Source of the DNA: a virus | IMG/VR virus record: IMGVR_UViG_3300006565_000010 | Span: 1-29,801 of that record | Length of the DNA: 29,801 bases | Strand: one strand, 5' to 3' | In this document: positions 6,759 to 15,292 of the stretch, one piece after another | Position numbering within the stretch: the first letter of the stretch is position 1 | How the letters are laid out: the number at the start of each line of letters is the position of its first letter | Made by a program: the position numbers and the translations under genes | The notes under the pieces: generated by a model | Database searches by the model: none | The model's input: only the letters and a program-made list of their open reading frames with translations | What the model was told of the DNA's origin: nothing

Positions 6759-7727
6759 ATGGCTGCGGGAAACAGCAATTTTGATGAGATTCTGACTACG
6801 ACTCTCAACAACTATGTTCCAAAATTGGTGGACAACATTTTCAGTGCTCGTCCATTGTTCTATGCTTTGACCAACAGTCAAACCATGCGAACAGTTTCGG
6901 GTGGCGCAAAGATTGTTGTTCCAGTAATTTATGGAACCAACTCAACCGCTGGCTCGTACAGCGGAACCGATTCTATTTCCACGACTGCTCAGACAGGCAT
7001 TTCGGCTGCTGAGTACAACTGGAAACAGTATGCGGCGACAGTAACCATCAACGGTATGGAAGAAGCCAAAAACAACGGCGAAGCTCAAATCATTGACCTT
7101 CTCGAAGGCAAAATCTTCCAAACCCAAGAAACCATCATTGAGAACATGAACACCATGTTCTACGCAGATGGCACTGGCAACAGCGGCAAAGACTGGGAAG
7201 GCATCGCTGCCCTTGTTGACTCTGCTGGCACTGATGTTGGCGGTATCGACTCTACAGATGCCGACAATGTTTGGTGGCGTTCCACAGAAACTGCTTCTGG
7301 CGGTGTGGCTTCGCTTACCACAGCGATGATGGCAACCCTGTATAACGATGTTTCTGTTGGCAACGACCAACCGACCATCATTATTACATCACAACAGGGT
7401 TACGAAAAATATGAAAGCTTGCTCACCAGCAATATCCGTTACACGGATACAGACATGGCTGATGCTGGCTTCCAGAACCTCATGTTCAAGGGTGCGCCAA
7501 TGACATTTGACGCAGCTATTTCGACAGGAACTGTAGCCGCGGGCTCACAGCCTCTGTACATGCTGAACACGAAGTATCTGCAACTTGTACGCCACTCGGA
7601 TGTTTGGTTCAAGCCAACGCCGTTCGTGCGTCCTACAAACCAGGATGCTGTGTTCTCACAGATCCTTTGCTACGGCAACTTGACCTGTTCAAACAGGGCT
7701 CGCCAAGGCAAGCTAACAGGGCTATAA
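6759..7727 (+). CDS. Major capsid protein
   Basis: This 322-residue protein is the main shell subunit, probably HK97-fold. It has a helical N-terminus (FDEILTTTLNNYVPKLVDNI), the coat-family segment GGAKIVVPVIYGTN followed by SYSGTDSISTTAQTGISAAEYNWKQ, the spine-helix region (ATVTINGMEEAKNNGEAQIIDLLEGK), TMFYADGTGNSGKDWEGIAAL, and a C-terminal beta-rich P-domain (TSQQGYEKYESLL ... GAPMTFD). This pattern matches a coat family widespread in podo- and siphoviruses. The ATG follows TTTTAGGAGCAAAT. Codon choice is more C-rich than in neighbours, as expected for the most highly expressed gene. A stem-loop follows the gene. Confidence 0.9.
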   Translation: MAAGNSNFDEILTTTLNNYVPKLVDNIFSARPLFYALTNSQTMRTVSGGAKIVVPVIYGTNSTAGSYSGTDSISTTAQTGISAAEYNWKQYAATVTINGMEEAKNNGEAQIIDLLEGKIFQTQETIIENMNTMFYADGTGNSGKDWEGIAALVDSAGTDVGGIDSTDADNVWWRSTETASGGVASLTTAMMATLYNDVSVGNDQPTIIITSQQGYEKYESLLTSNIRYTDTDMADAGFQNLMFKGAPMTFDAAISTGTVAAGSQPLYMLNTKYLQLVRHSDVWFKPTPFVRPTNQDAVFSQILCYGNLTCSNRARQGKLTGL

Positions 7728-7744
7728 GCTAATAGCTCACAGGT

Positions 7745-7776
7745 GGTGGGGTGAGGGTTTCGGCCCTCGCCCCACC
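7745..7776 (+). terminator. Strong stem-loop after the capsid gene (terminator or RNA processing/stability hairpin)
   Basis: The left arm GGTGGGGTGAGGG (7745-7757) pairs with CCCTCGCCCCACC (7764-7776) across a six-base loop TTTCGG, giving 13 pairs with one G-U wobble. It lies 18 bases after the capsid stop. The stem is followed by CAAAAG, not a T-run, so it lacks the usual intrinsic-terminator tail. It may be a partial terminator or a 3' stabiliser that lets capsid mRNA accumulate above downstream messages. Confidence 0.6.
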
Positions 7777-7794
7777 CAAAAGTTCTGAGGATTC

Positions 7795-8040
7795 ATGGGC
7801 AGAGAATTGCAGTTAGGGTACGGAAGTAGCCGAAGAGTTTATGGGGATCCTGGGGAGGGATATTCTCCAAGCGTTCCTAGGGGGGAATACTTCGGAGGAC
7901 GTGGGGTAAGGGCCATCAATGCTGATATCCCACACGAAGAACCACAACCTTCCGTTTGTTTTGCGACTACCAAAGCTGGTGATCCATGCAAAGCTCGTCC
8001 TGCCGAGGGGCAAAGCTTTTGCTCTTTCCATAAGGAGTAG
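7795..8040 (+). CDS. Small protein with C-terminal Cys/His zinc-binding motif (81 aa)
   Basis: The 81-residue product has a Gly/Arg-rich N-terminal half, probably disordered (LGYGSSRRVYGDPGEGYSPS), and a C-terminal module with pattern C-x9-C-x9-C-x2-H (VCFATTKAGDPCKA ... FCSFHKE). This C/C/C-H signature with T-K-x-G-x-P-C-K is typical of a small zinc-binding domain found in many actinobacterial and phage proteins (DUF5763-like, as I recall). It lies between coat and adaptor genes, so it could be a small head or connector accessory protein. The ATG has only a modest ribosome-binding site (TGAGGA). Confidence 0.7.
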   Translation: MGRELQLGYGSSRRVYGDPGEGYSPSVPRGEYFGGRGVRAINADIPHEEPQPSVCFATTKAGDPCKARPAEGQSFCSFHKE

Positions 8041-8042
8041 CG

Positions 8043-8747
8043 GTGAACTTAGGGGAAATGCGTTCCTACATTCAGAGCGTTGTTGAAATTGACAACAGCG
8101 ACATTTCTGATGATGTGATGAACCGCATGTTGGGGCAAGGCTACGATCAGATTGTTTACAGCGAGAAACGTTGGCCTTGGTACGAGGTTTCTACAACCTT
8201 TTCTACTGTTTCTGGAACTTCGGATTATGCTCTTTCTACGGTAGGAGGAAGTGTCACCAACGGGTTGCGTGAAATAAATGCGTTAAGAACAGACGATCAT
8301 GTTCTTACGCTCATTGGAAGAGATGCAGGTGACCTTGTTTATCCTTTGGATTCTGCTGGGAATGGCGATAGTTGGTATTGGTCTTACTGGGCCGAAACCG
8401 CAAGGTTGTACCCTACCCCGTCCTCTGCTCAAACAATTTATGTTCGGGGATATAAAAACCCTTCAGCATTTGGGGCAGGTTCATTAGATTCTGCAACTCC
8501 AAGTGATTTCCCTGAACCGTTTCATCAGCTAATTGCGACCTTTGGGATTGCTCGTGCTTATGAACAGCAAGAAGATCCTGGTATGGCTCGCGAATACCAA
8601 AACATTTTCGCTAGGGAGTTAGATAATTTGCGGGCAAGGTATCTTGATGCGCCTGCACCGCAGCCTTTGGTTTTGAATACTGTTTCGACTTCTCGTTGGC
8701 GTTCACAGAGTGTTATGCCTGACCGACTTAGGTTTAGTTGGGAGTAA
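8043..8747 (+). CDS. Head-tail adaptor (P22 gp4-like connector)
   Basis: This 234-residue protein probably extends the portal ring. The N-terminal helical part (MNLGEMRSYIQSVVEIDNSD, then VMNRMLGQGYDQIVY) and the aromatic segment SEKRWPWYEVSTTFSTVSGTS lead to a beta-rich core and then a helical C-terminal part (FHQLIATFGIARAYEQQEDPGMA, REYQNIFARELDNLRARY). This is the layout of the phage adaptor family that also covers P22 gp4-type proteins. Position after coat and before the gp10-like protein supports it. The GTG start at 8043 is preceded by AAGGAGTAGCG, where AAGGAG is the ribosome-binding site and TAG the previous stop. Confidence 0.78.
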   Translation: MNLGEMRSYIQSVVEIDNSDISDDVMNRMLGQGYDQIVYSEKRWPWYEVSTTFSTVSGTSDYALSTVGGSVTNGLREINALRTDDHVLTLIGRDAGDLVYPLDSAGNGDSWYWSYWAETARLYPTPSSAQTIYVRGYKNPSAFGAGSLDSATPSDFPEPFHQLIATFGIARAYEQQEDPGMAREYQNIFARELDNLRARYLDAPAPQPLVLNTVSTSRWRSQSVMPDRLRFSWE

Positions 8748-8750
8748 CGG

Positions 8751-10352
8751 ATGTCTAAAGCGGAATCCCAGGGCTCTGTTCCACATGGTCAGCGATATAA
8801 GCTGACTATGTTAGAGGATTTCAGTGGGGGCTTAAATTTACGTTCGGACCAATTTAATTTGGGTCCTAATGAAAGTCCTAACATGCTTAACGTAGATGTT
8901 GACCCTCGTGGCGGCATTAAGATGCGTTTAGGGGTAGATAAACGCAATTCAACTGCTTTGCCTTCTAGGGTGACGGGTTTAGGGCAGTTCACCCCAGATG
9001 GGGGAACAGCCCGAGTTATTTGTTCATATGGGACTACTGTTGCGGAATCTTCTGCAAATGATTTCACAACTTTAAGTGGTGTTTCGGTTACTGACGGTAA
9101 CCGTTTGTATGGGCAAACAACTAACGATAAGTTTTATGGGGTTTCGGGAGATGCTGCGTCATTTGTTTACGATGGAACGACTGCTTCAAACCTTGCGTCG
9201 AATGTCAACGGTTCAGCAGGAAATTACCCTATAGCTAAATACACTTGCCATTGGAACAACCATGCTTGGGTTGCTCACACCAAAGAAGGTGGCACTGCTT
9301 ACGCTAACCGTGTGCGTTGGTCACGAATAGATGACCCAGAAACATGGTTTGATTACGATTATGTGGATGTCAACGTGGGGGAACGAGGCGACGAACTTTC
9401 TGCTCTCGTACCCTTCGCTGATCGCTTATTAATTTTCAAAACGAACAGCGTTCATGCGCTGTACGGTTTTGATTCTTTGACGTTTCAATTAGTGCCTCTT
9501 TCCCAGGATGTGGGTTCTGTGGCAATGTCGTCACCAGTTTCGACTCCTTATGGAGTGTTTTTCTGGTATGACCGTCAAGGCGTATGGATGTATGACGGCG
9601 ACAAGTTTGTTTGGGTGTTTGAGAAACTCCAACCAGCTATCGACGATGGAAGATTACAGTTCAACAATCCGCCTCAGTTGGCTTGGTTTAAGAACAGGCT
9701 TTATGTTTCTGTTGATTGGGATGATTCAGGTGGTGCTGTTACTCATCGCCGTGTTCTAGTTTTTGACCCGACTTTGGGCGCTTGGACTATGACGAACATA
9801 GACGCTAATGCGATGATGACGTTTGCGCCTCCTGGCGCTGAACAGGATTTGTTGGCTGCTTGTTATACGAACTCGGGTCGTGTGATCCATTTGGAACAGG
9901 ATTTGCAAAGCGATTTCTACGGGACGACGACATCGCATATTGATTCTTCTTATACGACAAGTTGGCTTGTTGGGAAGAATCCGATTGTTAAGAAGCGTTG
10001 GGGTAAGCCTCGTATTGTGGTGAGTTCTGATGCAACTGTGGCTATGTCTGCAAAGTTGTATACGGATTACGACACTGCGAACTTTAAGAAGTCAATGTCC
10101 TTTGGTGTTCAAACGGGGGCTACGTCTGGGGCAACATGGGCTGCTTCGGCAGGCCCAACGGGGGGGACAGGCGTTTATGGTACGAGTACTTGGGCGAGTG
10201 AGCCCAATACGGATGTTACGAATATTGAGCGGCTGCCTACTCTTGGGACAGCTAAGGCTATTCAATTAAAGGTAGAAGGTCCTACATCTGTTGATGAGGC
10301 TTGGGAAGTGAACGCTATGGCATTTACTTATATTCATAGGAGACTGCGTTAA
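8751..10352 (+). CDS. P22 gp10-like tail/head-completion protein (beta-propeller)
   Basis: This 533-residue protein is the likely tail hub/stabilisation protein that closes the connector in short-tailed phages. It begins with a polar leader and the family-typical opening (LTMLEDFSGGLNLRSDQFNL, then GPNESPNMLNVDVDPRGGI with RLG). After that come repeated beta blades with WxxxDxxxxW-like motifs (TKEGGTAYANRVRWSRID, PETWFDYDYVDVN; GVFFWYDRQGVWMYDGDKF; HRRVLVFDPTLGAWTM), as expected of a beta-propeller. The C-terminal part is a separate beta domain (WGKPRIVVSSDATVAMSAKL). The stop overlaps the next ATG by one base. The similarity is to phage stabilisation proteins in general; exact P22 homology was not tested. 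Confidence 0.75.
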   Translation: MSKAESQGSVPHGQRYKLTMLEDFSGGLNLRSDQFNLGPNESPNMLNVDVDPRGGIKMRLGVDKRNSTALPSRVTGLGQFTPDGGTARVICSYGTTVAESSANDFTTLSGVSVTDGNRLYGQTTNDKFYGVSGDAASFVYDGTTASNLASNVNGSAGNYPIAKYTCHWNNHAWVAHTKEGGTAYANRVRWSRIDDPETWFDYDYVDVNVGERGDELSALVPFADRLLIFKTNSVHALYGFDSLTFQLVPLSQDVGSVAMSSPVSTPYGVFFWYDRQGVWMYDGDKFVWVFEKLQPAIDDGRLQFNNPPQLAWFKNRLYVSVDWDDSGGAVTHRRVLVFDPTLGAWTMTNIDANAMMTFAPPGAEQDLLAACYTNSGRVIHLEQDLQSDFYGTTTSHIDSSYTTSWLVGKNPIVKKRWGKPRIVVSSDATVAMSAKLYTDYDTANFKKSMSFGVQTGATSGATWAASAGPTGGTGVYGTSTWASEPNTDVTNIERLPTLGTAKAIQLKVEGPTSVDEAWEVNAMAFTYIHRRLR

Positions 10353-11611
10353 TGGCAACCTTTACCCAGCCGAATACGGCTGTAGCTGGTAGTGCGATCA
10401 TTGCTAGCGAACATAACTCTAACTGGACTTATTTGAAGAACTGGTTAGAGGGTGTTCCTGGTCAGACCGCTACTTATCCTGGGGTAATTCAGAATACTGG
10501 TGGAACAGTTAGCGGCGATTTAGCCGTTACTGGTGGTTTAACTGGTGGGACTCTTACCTGTACGGGAAATGTTTCTCTTGGAGCAACAGACCATCTGTAT
10601 ATAAGTAGCACGCAACATAGCGTTATTGGTTTGAGCACTGGTACTGATATCAATGCTCAGACTGCTGGAAGTTTCTTAAAGGATCTGAACTATCGAGCGA
10701 ACTTCACAAGTGCTGGTCCTGGCAATAACACTCATCAGCTTTCTTATGGTTCAGATATAGCCAGCGGTGCTTATGCTGGCAATTATTTGTCCGAGAGTCA
10801 CCGTTACTCGGTGTACTCTCGTCGTGCTGGGGAAGGGTACACAGGGCCATATGATGGACGTCCTGCTTCCGAATATCGTTTAGTTATTAATGGTTCTATG
10901 GCAATCCGTGGAGACATTATTGGCTACACGGGATACAACGAAAGCGTGCCTGGAACTTCAACTGATTATTTAGAAGGTGAAGGTACACGCTTAAATGTGA
11001 ACTGGGCAAATATTTGGTCGAACATTGATTGCGGCGGAGAGATTCGTGTGGGTAGCCGTTTCCAAACTGCGACGTTGTATTTCGGTGATGAGTACAGCCT
11101 TAATCAAGATTACATTCAGTGGAAAGACAATCTTCCTACTACGAATCTTCCTGGGTTTCAGTTTGTTCATAACGATACTGCTCATTTGACGATTGCAGAA
11201 TCTTCAGGCAATTTGGATTTGCGTGCGGCGGCTGGTTGGCCGACGCTTGCTTCAACTAGCACTGCTGGTATCACCACGACTGGTTCTCACCAGTTGGGGA
11301 TTGTTTCTTCTTCGGAACGATACAAAGAAGATATTACTGATGTTGATTTAGCTGCTGCTAAAACAAAGATTGCGGCATTAACTCCACGAACATTTAAGTG
11401 GGATGCTGCTGTTTCTACAGCTTCGGGGATTGATTATCAGAATCAAACTCCTGAAACTGGGTTTATTGCTGAGGAAGTTGCGGCTGTGGCTCCTGATTGG
11501 GTTTCTTATGACTCGACTGATTTGCCGCAAACGTGGCGGCATCAGTCAGTTGTATCTGCGCTTGTAGCTGTAGTTCAAGATCTTGAAAATCGTGTGGGGG
11601 CTCTTGAATAA
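10352..11611 (+). CDS. Tail fibre/spike with C-terminal S74 chaperone domain
   Basis: This 419-residue protein has a short N-terminal attachment region ([20 protein letters not shown]) and a beta-rich, Gly/Ser/Thr-rich body. From about residue 318 it has a peptidase S74 intramolecular chaperone domain: [10 protein letters not shown], then [29 protein letters not shown] and a final helix ([20 protein letters not shown]). In this family the domain trimerises the fibre and then cleaves itself off, using a Ser near the SSxRxK motif. So the mature fibre probably ends near residue 317. It is the first of a run of fibre genes and is coupled at both ends by one-base stop/start overlaps. Confidence 0.88.
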   Translation: MATFTQPNTAVAGSAIIASEHNSNWTYLKNWLEGVPGQTATYPGVIQNTGGTVSGDLAVTGGLTGGTLTCTGNVSLGATDHLYISSTQHSVIGLSTGTDINAQTAGSFLKDLNYRANFTSAGPGNNTHQLSYGSDIASGAYAGNYLSESHRYSVYSRRAGEGYTGPYDGRPASEYRLVINGSMAIRGDIIGYTGYNESVPGTSTDYLEGEGTRLNVNWANIWSNIDCGGEIRVGSRFQTATLYFGDEYSLNQDYIQWKDNLPTTNLPGFQFVHNDTAHLTIAESSGNLDLRAAAGWPTLASTSTAGITTTGSHQLGIVSSSERYKEDITDVDLAAAKTKIAALTPRTFKWDAAVSTASGIDYQNQTPETGFIAEEVAAVAPDWVSYDSTDLPQTWRHQSVVSALVAVVQDLENRVGALE

Positions 11612-12258
11612 TGGCAACAGGGACCACGTACACCAATGATGTAGGCAGAGGCCAGAACCTCATTTCCTATGCTGACGGTTTCCGTTATCAAGGACAATGG
11701 TCGTCTGGTACCTCCTACTCTGTTGGCGATGTTGTTGAATACAGCAGCGGTTCCTATGTTGCGCGCACAGCGCATTCTGGTCAAACTCCTTCTGCTGGCA
11801 GCAGCTATTGGCAAACAATTTCTGCGCCAGGAGCAGCAGGTGGCCCTGGCCCAGCAGGAGCGGCAGGACCCCAGGGGTCGTCTGGCCCCACGGGTCCAGC
11901 AGGCGCAACTGTTCTTAACGGGATAGGTGATCCGCAAGGAGTTACTGGTCAAGACGGTGACTTCTATTTGAATGTGTCCAATAACTATTTCTTTGGGCCT
12001 AAAGCCAGCGGCGTTTGGCCTGTTGGGTTTAGTTTGATTGGCCCGAATGGGCCACAGGGATCAACGGGGCCAACTGGCCCAACTGGTCCCGTTGGCCCAC
12101 CTGGAGGTCCCCCAGGGCCGACAGGGCCCACGGGTCCCACGGGGAGTACAGGTCCAGCGGGTCAAGCAGCGGGAACCGTAAATGGTGGTGTTGCTGAGTC
12201 AAATACAAATGGAGATTATGGAGGCGTCACACCTATTGACGCAGGAGGGCCAACGTAG
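11611..12258 (+). CDS. Collagen-like tail fibre protein with carbohydrate-binding-like module
   Basis: The 215-residue product has an N-terminal module (residues about 25-70: [20 protein letters not shown], then [21 protein letters not shown]) resembling the CBM5/12 chitin-binding fold. Two Gly-x-y collagen-like blocks follow (about 73-97 and 144-187, mostly GPT, GPA, GPQ), separated by a globular insert ([20 protein letters not shown]). Collagen-like blocks in phage fibres form trimeric stalks. The C-terminus ends in [16 protein letters not shown] and a short Gly tail, which resembles the end of the next protein. It probably forms a stalk and attachment piece of the receptor-binding apparatus. 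Confidence 0.8.
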   Translation: MATGTTYTNDVGRGQNLISYADGFRYQGQWSSGTSYSVGDVVEYSSGSYVARTAHSGQTPSAGSSYWQTISAPGAAGGPGPAGAAGPQGSSGPTGPAGATVLNGIGDPQGVTGQDGDFYLNVSNNYFFGPKASGVWPVGFSLIGPNGPQGSTGPTGPTGPVGPPGGPPGPTGPTGPTGSTGPAGQAAGTVNGGVAESNTNGDYGGVTPIDAGGPT

Positions 12259-12560
12259 TGCCTATTCAGATTCAATTCCGCCGAGGAACCCATGCCCAGT
12301 GGACGGCTGCTGACCCCGTTTTAGCTGACGGCGAAATGGCAATCCAAACTGACGCTGGTGGCGGTCAACCAGCCATGACCTTAAAGATAGGTGATGGTAC
12401 TACGGCTTGGAGTTCGCTGGCTTACGGCGGACTTGTAGGCCCGACTGGACCGACAGGTCCTCACGGAACTTCCGTCAATAACCTTGACGGTGGCGAAGCG
12501 GCAACTAACTATGGAGGCATCGGAGCTACGGCTACTGGTGGAAACGCACAAGGAATATAA
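12258..12560 (+). CDS. Small Mtd_N-type fibre protein with short collagen-like tail (100 aa)
   Basis: The GTG start shares one base with the TAG stop of the previous gene. Residues about 1-58 carry the major tropism determinant N-terminal pattern: IQIQFRRGTHAQWTAADPVL, ADGEMAIQTD, and LKIGDGTTAWSSLAYGG. Next is a short [10 protein letters not shown] block and a C-terminal motif VNNLDGGEAATNYGG. Mtd_N-like domains anchor or trimerise fibre proteins; here no C-type lectin receptor-binding domain follows. It may be a short adaptor between fibre parts. The next gene begins immediately after the TAA. Confidence 0.8.
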   Translation: MPIQIQFRRGTHAQWTAADPVLADGEMAIQTDAGGGQPAMTLKIGDGTTAWSSLAYGGLVGPTGPTGPHGTSVNNLDGGEAATNYGGIGATATGGNAQGI

Positions 12561-13040
12561 ATGGCTGTACAGATACAACTTCGACGAGATACCAGCACGA
12601 ACTGGACCTCTGCTAACCCTACGCTCGCTCTTGGTGAGCTTGGGTTAGAAACTGATGGATACAAATATAAGATTGGTGACGGCGCTACTGCGTGGACTTC
12701 TTTAAGTTACGCAGAGCTAGCTGGTACCGACATATTCACGATTAACGAGCAGACAGGTACCGCTTACACATTGGTTGGTGCGGACTCTGGCAAGCTTATT
12801 AAGATGACGAACGCTGCGGCGAACACTTTAACGGTGCCGCCAAGTTCAAGCGTCAACTTTGATATTGGAACAACAATCAATGTTGTCCAATATGGTGCAG
12901 GTCAAACAACTATTGCCGCTGGCGCTGGTGTAACCATCTACTCGTACAACAGTGCGTTATCTATCACAGGTCAGTACGGTCAAGCTGTTCTTACCAAGTG
13001 TGACACTGATCTTTGGATTGCGGCAGGGCTTCTGAGCTAA
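12561..13040 (+). CDS. Mtd_N-type fibre protein with beta C-terminal domain (159 aa)
   Basis: This is a paralogue of the preceding gene: residues 1-52 repeat the Mtd_N pattern (VQIQLRRDTSTNWTSANPTL, ALGELGLETDGYKYKIGDGA, TAWTSLSY). Instead of collagen repeats it continues with a different beta-rich domain of about 100 residues (FTINEQTGTAYTLVGADSGK, then LIKMTNAAANTLTVPPSSSV, and AGVTIYSYNSALSITGQYGQ), a pattern seen in phage tail proteins. The TAA stop overlaps the next ATG by one base. It probably belongs to the receptor-binding complex. Confidence 0.78.
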   Translation: MAVQIQLRRDTSTNWTSANPTLALGELGLETDGYKYKIGDGATAWTSLSYAELAGTDIFTINEQTGTAYTLVGADSGKLIKMTNAAANTLTVPPSSSVNFDIGTTINVVQYGAGQTTIAAGAGVTIYSYNSALSITGQYGQAVLTKCDTDLWIAAGLLS

Positions 13041-13615
13041 TGGCTGGTGTAACGACTGCTTCTAGGGCTAGTTGGGGGGTTATTGCTTCTTCGGAAGCAA
13101 TGAACCCATCGAAGATCGGTGGCTATTTGCTGTATGACAACGGCGCATCAGGAAACTTTACTATAAGTAGTATTCCTACGACTGATTACCGAGATATTGA
13201 AGTGATCTGGTACATGGGGAATCAAAGCACATGGGTAACTAACCACAACTTTGGTTTCAATAGCGACTCTGGCAATATGATGAGCCAATATTTTTATTGG
13301 GGTTGGTCGACAGGTTCTAGCCCTGGCTATCAAGCAAACCAACAGGCATATGTCTATCCTTGTGCGTACTCTAGCTATGGGTTCACTGGCCGCCTATACA
13401 TATCCAATTACTCTTCTAATAGCAACACTAAAGCTTTCACTTATGATTGGCATTATGCTATTGGCAGTGCAACTAGTTATGCGACAACAGGCACAGGTGC
13501 TGGAACGTATCGTTCAACTACCCCAATAACAAGTATACAGTTTAGTCAACCTTACGCCAATGGAAGTAGCAGCTATCAGGGTTGGTTGATTACTGGAAGG
13601 AACCCTAAAGACTAA
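13040..13615 (+). CDS. Beta-rich putative fibre/receptor-binding protein A (191 aa)
   Basis: The ATG at 13040 shares a base with the previous TAA; an upstream in-frame TTG is rejected because it lies inside the previous gene. The protein has a short polar start, then GGYLLYDNGASGNFTISSIP and TTDYRDIEVIWYM, a pattern common in phage fibre domains in which residues of an x-I-P-x-T-Y segment start a jelly-roll-like fold. It is rich in Tyr, Ser and Gly with Asn, and ends with ITSIQFSQPYANGSSSYQGW and LITG. The two downstream genes have a similar beginning and end, so they are probably paralogous modules. Function as a receptor-binding tip is inferred. Confidence 0.65.
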   Translation: MAGVTTASRASWGVIASSEAMNPSKIGGYLLYDNGASGNFTISSIPTTDYRDIEVIWYMGNQSTWVTNHNFGFNSDSGNMMSQYFYWGWSTGSSPGYQANQQAYVYPCAYSSYGFTGRLYISNYSSNSNTKAFTYDWHYAIGSATSYATTGTGAGTYRSTTPITSIQFSQPYANGSSSYQGWLITGRNPKD

Positions 13616-14310
13616 TGACGCTTACACAATCCTTCCATAGGCTCGCTCATGTTGAAACTGCTGATTCGACTAGCCAGTACATAGAGCTTTCAGGTCTGAG
13701 TACGAACTACGCTCAGTTGTATTTCACATTTACGGGTTATCTTGACTGGTCAGGCACTAACTATGGTGCTGGTCAGCGTACTTGGAATGGGCCTACGCTT
13801 CAATTCCAAGGAGCGTGGCCTGGGGGAGCAAACGCTAGTGCAGCTTCATACAGGTGCTACGGGGTCATAGGTAAAGATTCGACTAACTCAACGTATTCAT
13901 ATCTTGGTGACATGATTAATAGTTCGAGTTATACGGTTAGCCCAAACTGGGCGAACATGGGTAACTTGTTTTATCCGAGTGGCACGTTTTATGCAGACAG
14001 AAACCGTTTCACCATTGAAATGTGGGTTCTGCAACCAAGAGATAACCAAGTCAAGACTGTGATGTGGTACGGCGGTCAAGGCCCACCTGATACGGGAAGC
14101 TACAATGGTACGCCGTTAATGCAAGGGGCCGCTCACTTGTGTGGACAGACTTCTACGTCTGCCCCTACAGCGATGGGACCGTTTGACAGTATCCGCATAG
14201 GTGCTGGTTGTGACACTGCTGGTGGCGCTCAAAAATTTGGAACTTTGTCTAGTTTCACTGCTTATGGCATGGGGAACTCATCTACCGTGAATACGGGAAA
14301 TGCGGGATAA
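13615..14310 (+). CDS. Beta-rich putative fibre/receptor-binding protein B (231 aa)
   Basis: This 231-residue product starts MTLTQSFHRLAHVETADSTS, followed by QYIELSGLSTNYAQLYFTFT, a beta opening comparable to that of the gene before it. Its end (MGPFDSIRIGAGCDTAGGAQ, then KFGTLSSFTAYGM) resembles the closing strands of many phage fibre domains (a SIxI strand, a variable loop, then a F-x-x-YGM/YGI strand). The body is Tyr/Trp/Gly/Asn-rich and has no transmembrane or signal segment. It is coupled to its neighbour by a one-base overlap. A receptor-binding or fibre-tip role is inferred; no enzyme motif is seen. Confidence 0.65.
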   Translation: MTLTQSFHRLAHVETADSTSQYIELSGLSTNYAQLYFTFTGYLDWSGTNYGAGQRTWNGPTLQFQGAWPGGANASAASYRCYGVIGKDSTNSTYSYLGDMINSSSYTVSPNWANMGNLFYPSGTFYADRNRFTIEMWVLQPRDNQVKTVMWYGGQGPPDTGSYNGTPLMQGAAHLCGQTSTSAPTAMGPFDSIRIGAGCDTAGGAQKFGTLSSFTAYGMGNSSTVNTGNAG

Positions 14311-14312
14311 AC

Positions 14313-15035
14313 ATGGCACAACAAAACATGGCCTTAATCGGGCATCAACAAATCAACAGTTGGTCAACAAGTTTTGGCATAAGCAACTTGACTAGTGTCC
14401 AAATTTTTAATGATGAGGGGCAACATGTCGCTAATACAAGTTACGGTGATTTTCCTGGGTACAGGATTGTGGGGAAACTGTATTTTGACACAACAGTCTC
14501 ACAGTTTTCGGGATCTCACATAAACTTTTATGCGTATTCAACTGGCAACTATGACCAATACGCCACGTACAGCACTGCAAGTAGCACAACCTATTCAAAT
14601 ACGATACAGCAAACTGGTACCTATGGGGGTGGCAACGGCTACTCCTATATCCAGATTGGCGAAGGGATGTACCCGTCAAAGTACAACGGTAGTGGTCAAT
14701 ACAACTGGGGAAGTGACGTTACCGACGTAGACGGGAACACGGTTGCTTCAGATTCGCCACGGCGTGGTGTTTGGACCAACTTTGTTATCGACGCTTACTA
14801 CCAAAACACTAACAAAATGCCTTCCTTTAAGATAAAAACGGCTGCCGCTACAAACGGGTTCTCCACTTCGACTACTGATACCTCTGAACAGTATTCAGGG
14901 CGCTACTACAACGGTGGCGGCGGTTCAAACAACTATTACAACTTAGACGGTATTTATATAACAACTGGGTATCAGTGTCGAGGTGAATGGTTCTGCTATC
15001 GCATGGGTAGGGAAAACTGGGTTGGAGGAAGCTAG
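14313..15035 (+). CDS. Beta-rich putative fibre/receptor-binding protein C (240 aa)
   Basis: This 240-residue product begins MAQQNMALIGHQQINSWSTS, then FGISNLTSVQIFNDEGQH and a strand series (YRIVGKLYFDTTVSQFSGSH, then INFYAYSTG). It is very rich in Tyr, Asn, Ser and Gly, like proteins A and B, and ends NNYYNLDGIYITTGYQCRGE followed by WFCYRMG, again a closing I-x-I plus aromatic-Tyr-x-x-G pattern. The ATG starts three bases after the previous stop. It is probably the third member of a set of fibre-tip proteins; I see no catalytic motif. Confidence 0.65.
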   Translation: MAQQNMALIGHQQINSWSTSFGISNLTSVQIFNDEGQHVANTSYGDFPGYRIVGKLYFDTTVSQFSGSHINFYAYSTGNYDQYATYSTASSTTYSNTIQQTGTYGGGNGYSYIQIGEGMYPSKYNGSGQYNWGSDVTDVDGNTVASDSPRRGVWTNFVIDAYYQNTNKMPSFKIKTAAATNGFSTSTTDTSEQYSGRYYNGGGGSNNYYNLDGIYITTGYQCRGEWFCYRMGRENWVGGS

Positions 15036-15043
15036 GAGCGAAT

Positions 15044-15292
15044 ATGCCAACTATTACTATTTATGATTGCGCGACAGGTGAAACAACTGTTCGCGAAATG
15101 ACAGAAGAAGAAAATGCTATTCGCATTGAGGCGGAGCATAACGCTGAAGAAGAAATGAAAGCCAGAGAGAAAGAACGAGTAGACGCCCAAAATGGTCGCC
15201 AAAAACTTCTTGATCTTGGGTTAAGCGAAGATGAGGTTACGGCTCTTGTGGGGCCTGCGCCTGTTGCGCCAGAGCCAGCACCAGCGGTATGA
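15044..15292 (+). CDS. Small acidic protein after fibre genes, possible fibre assembly protein (82 aa)
   Basis: The ATG at 15044 follows GGAGCGAAT. The first 20 residues (MPTITIYDCATGETTVREMT) form a short beta hairpin-like start. A charged helix follows (EEENAIRIEAEHNAEEEMKA, REKERVDAQNGRQKLLDLGL), then a helix-turn (SEDEVTALVG) and a Pro/Ala tail. Short proteins with this beginning and a Glu-rich helix are common after phage tail-fibre genes and may act as chaperones or small structural parts. The family is not firmly recognised. The stop overlaps the next start (ATGA). Confidence 0.6.
   Translation: MPTITIYDCATGETTVREMTEEENAIRIEAEHNAEEEMKAREKERVDAQNGRQKLLDLGLSEDEVTALVGPAPVAPEPAPAV

Noticed and set aside
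10244-10250. Further TGGGACA half-sites (also 25512-25518 on the other strand) as an operator network
   Set aside because: A given 7-mer is expected a few times in about 30 kb on both strands, and these copies lie in coding sequence without the second arm.
12258-13040. Diversity-generating retroelement suggested by Mtd_N-type domains
   Set aside because: No reverse transcriptase, template repeat or C-type lectin variable region is visible; the Mtd_N-like part is only the N-terminal anchor.
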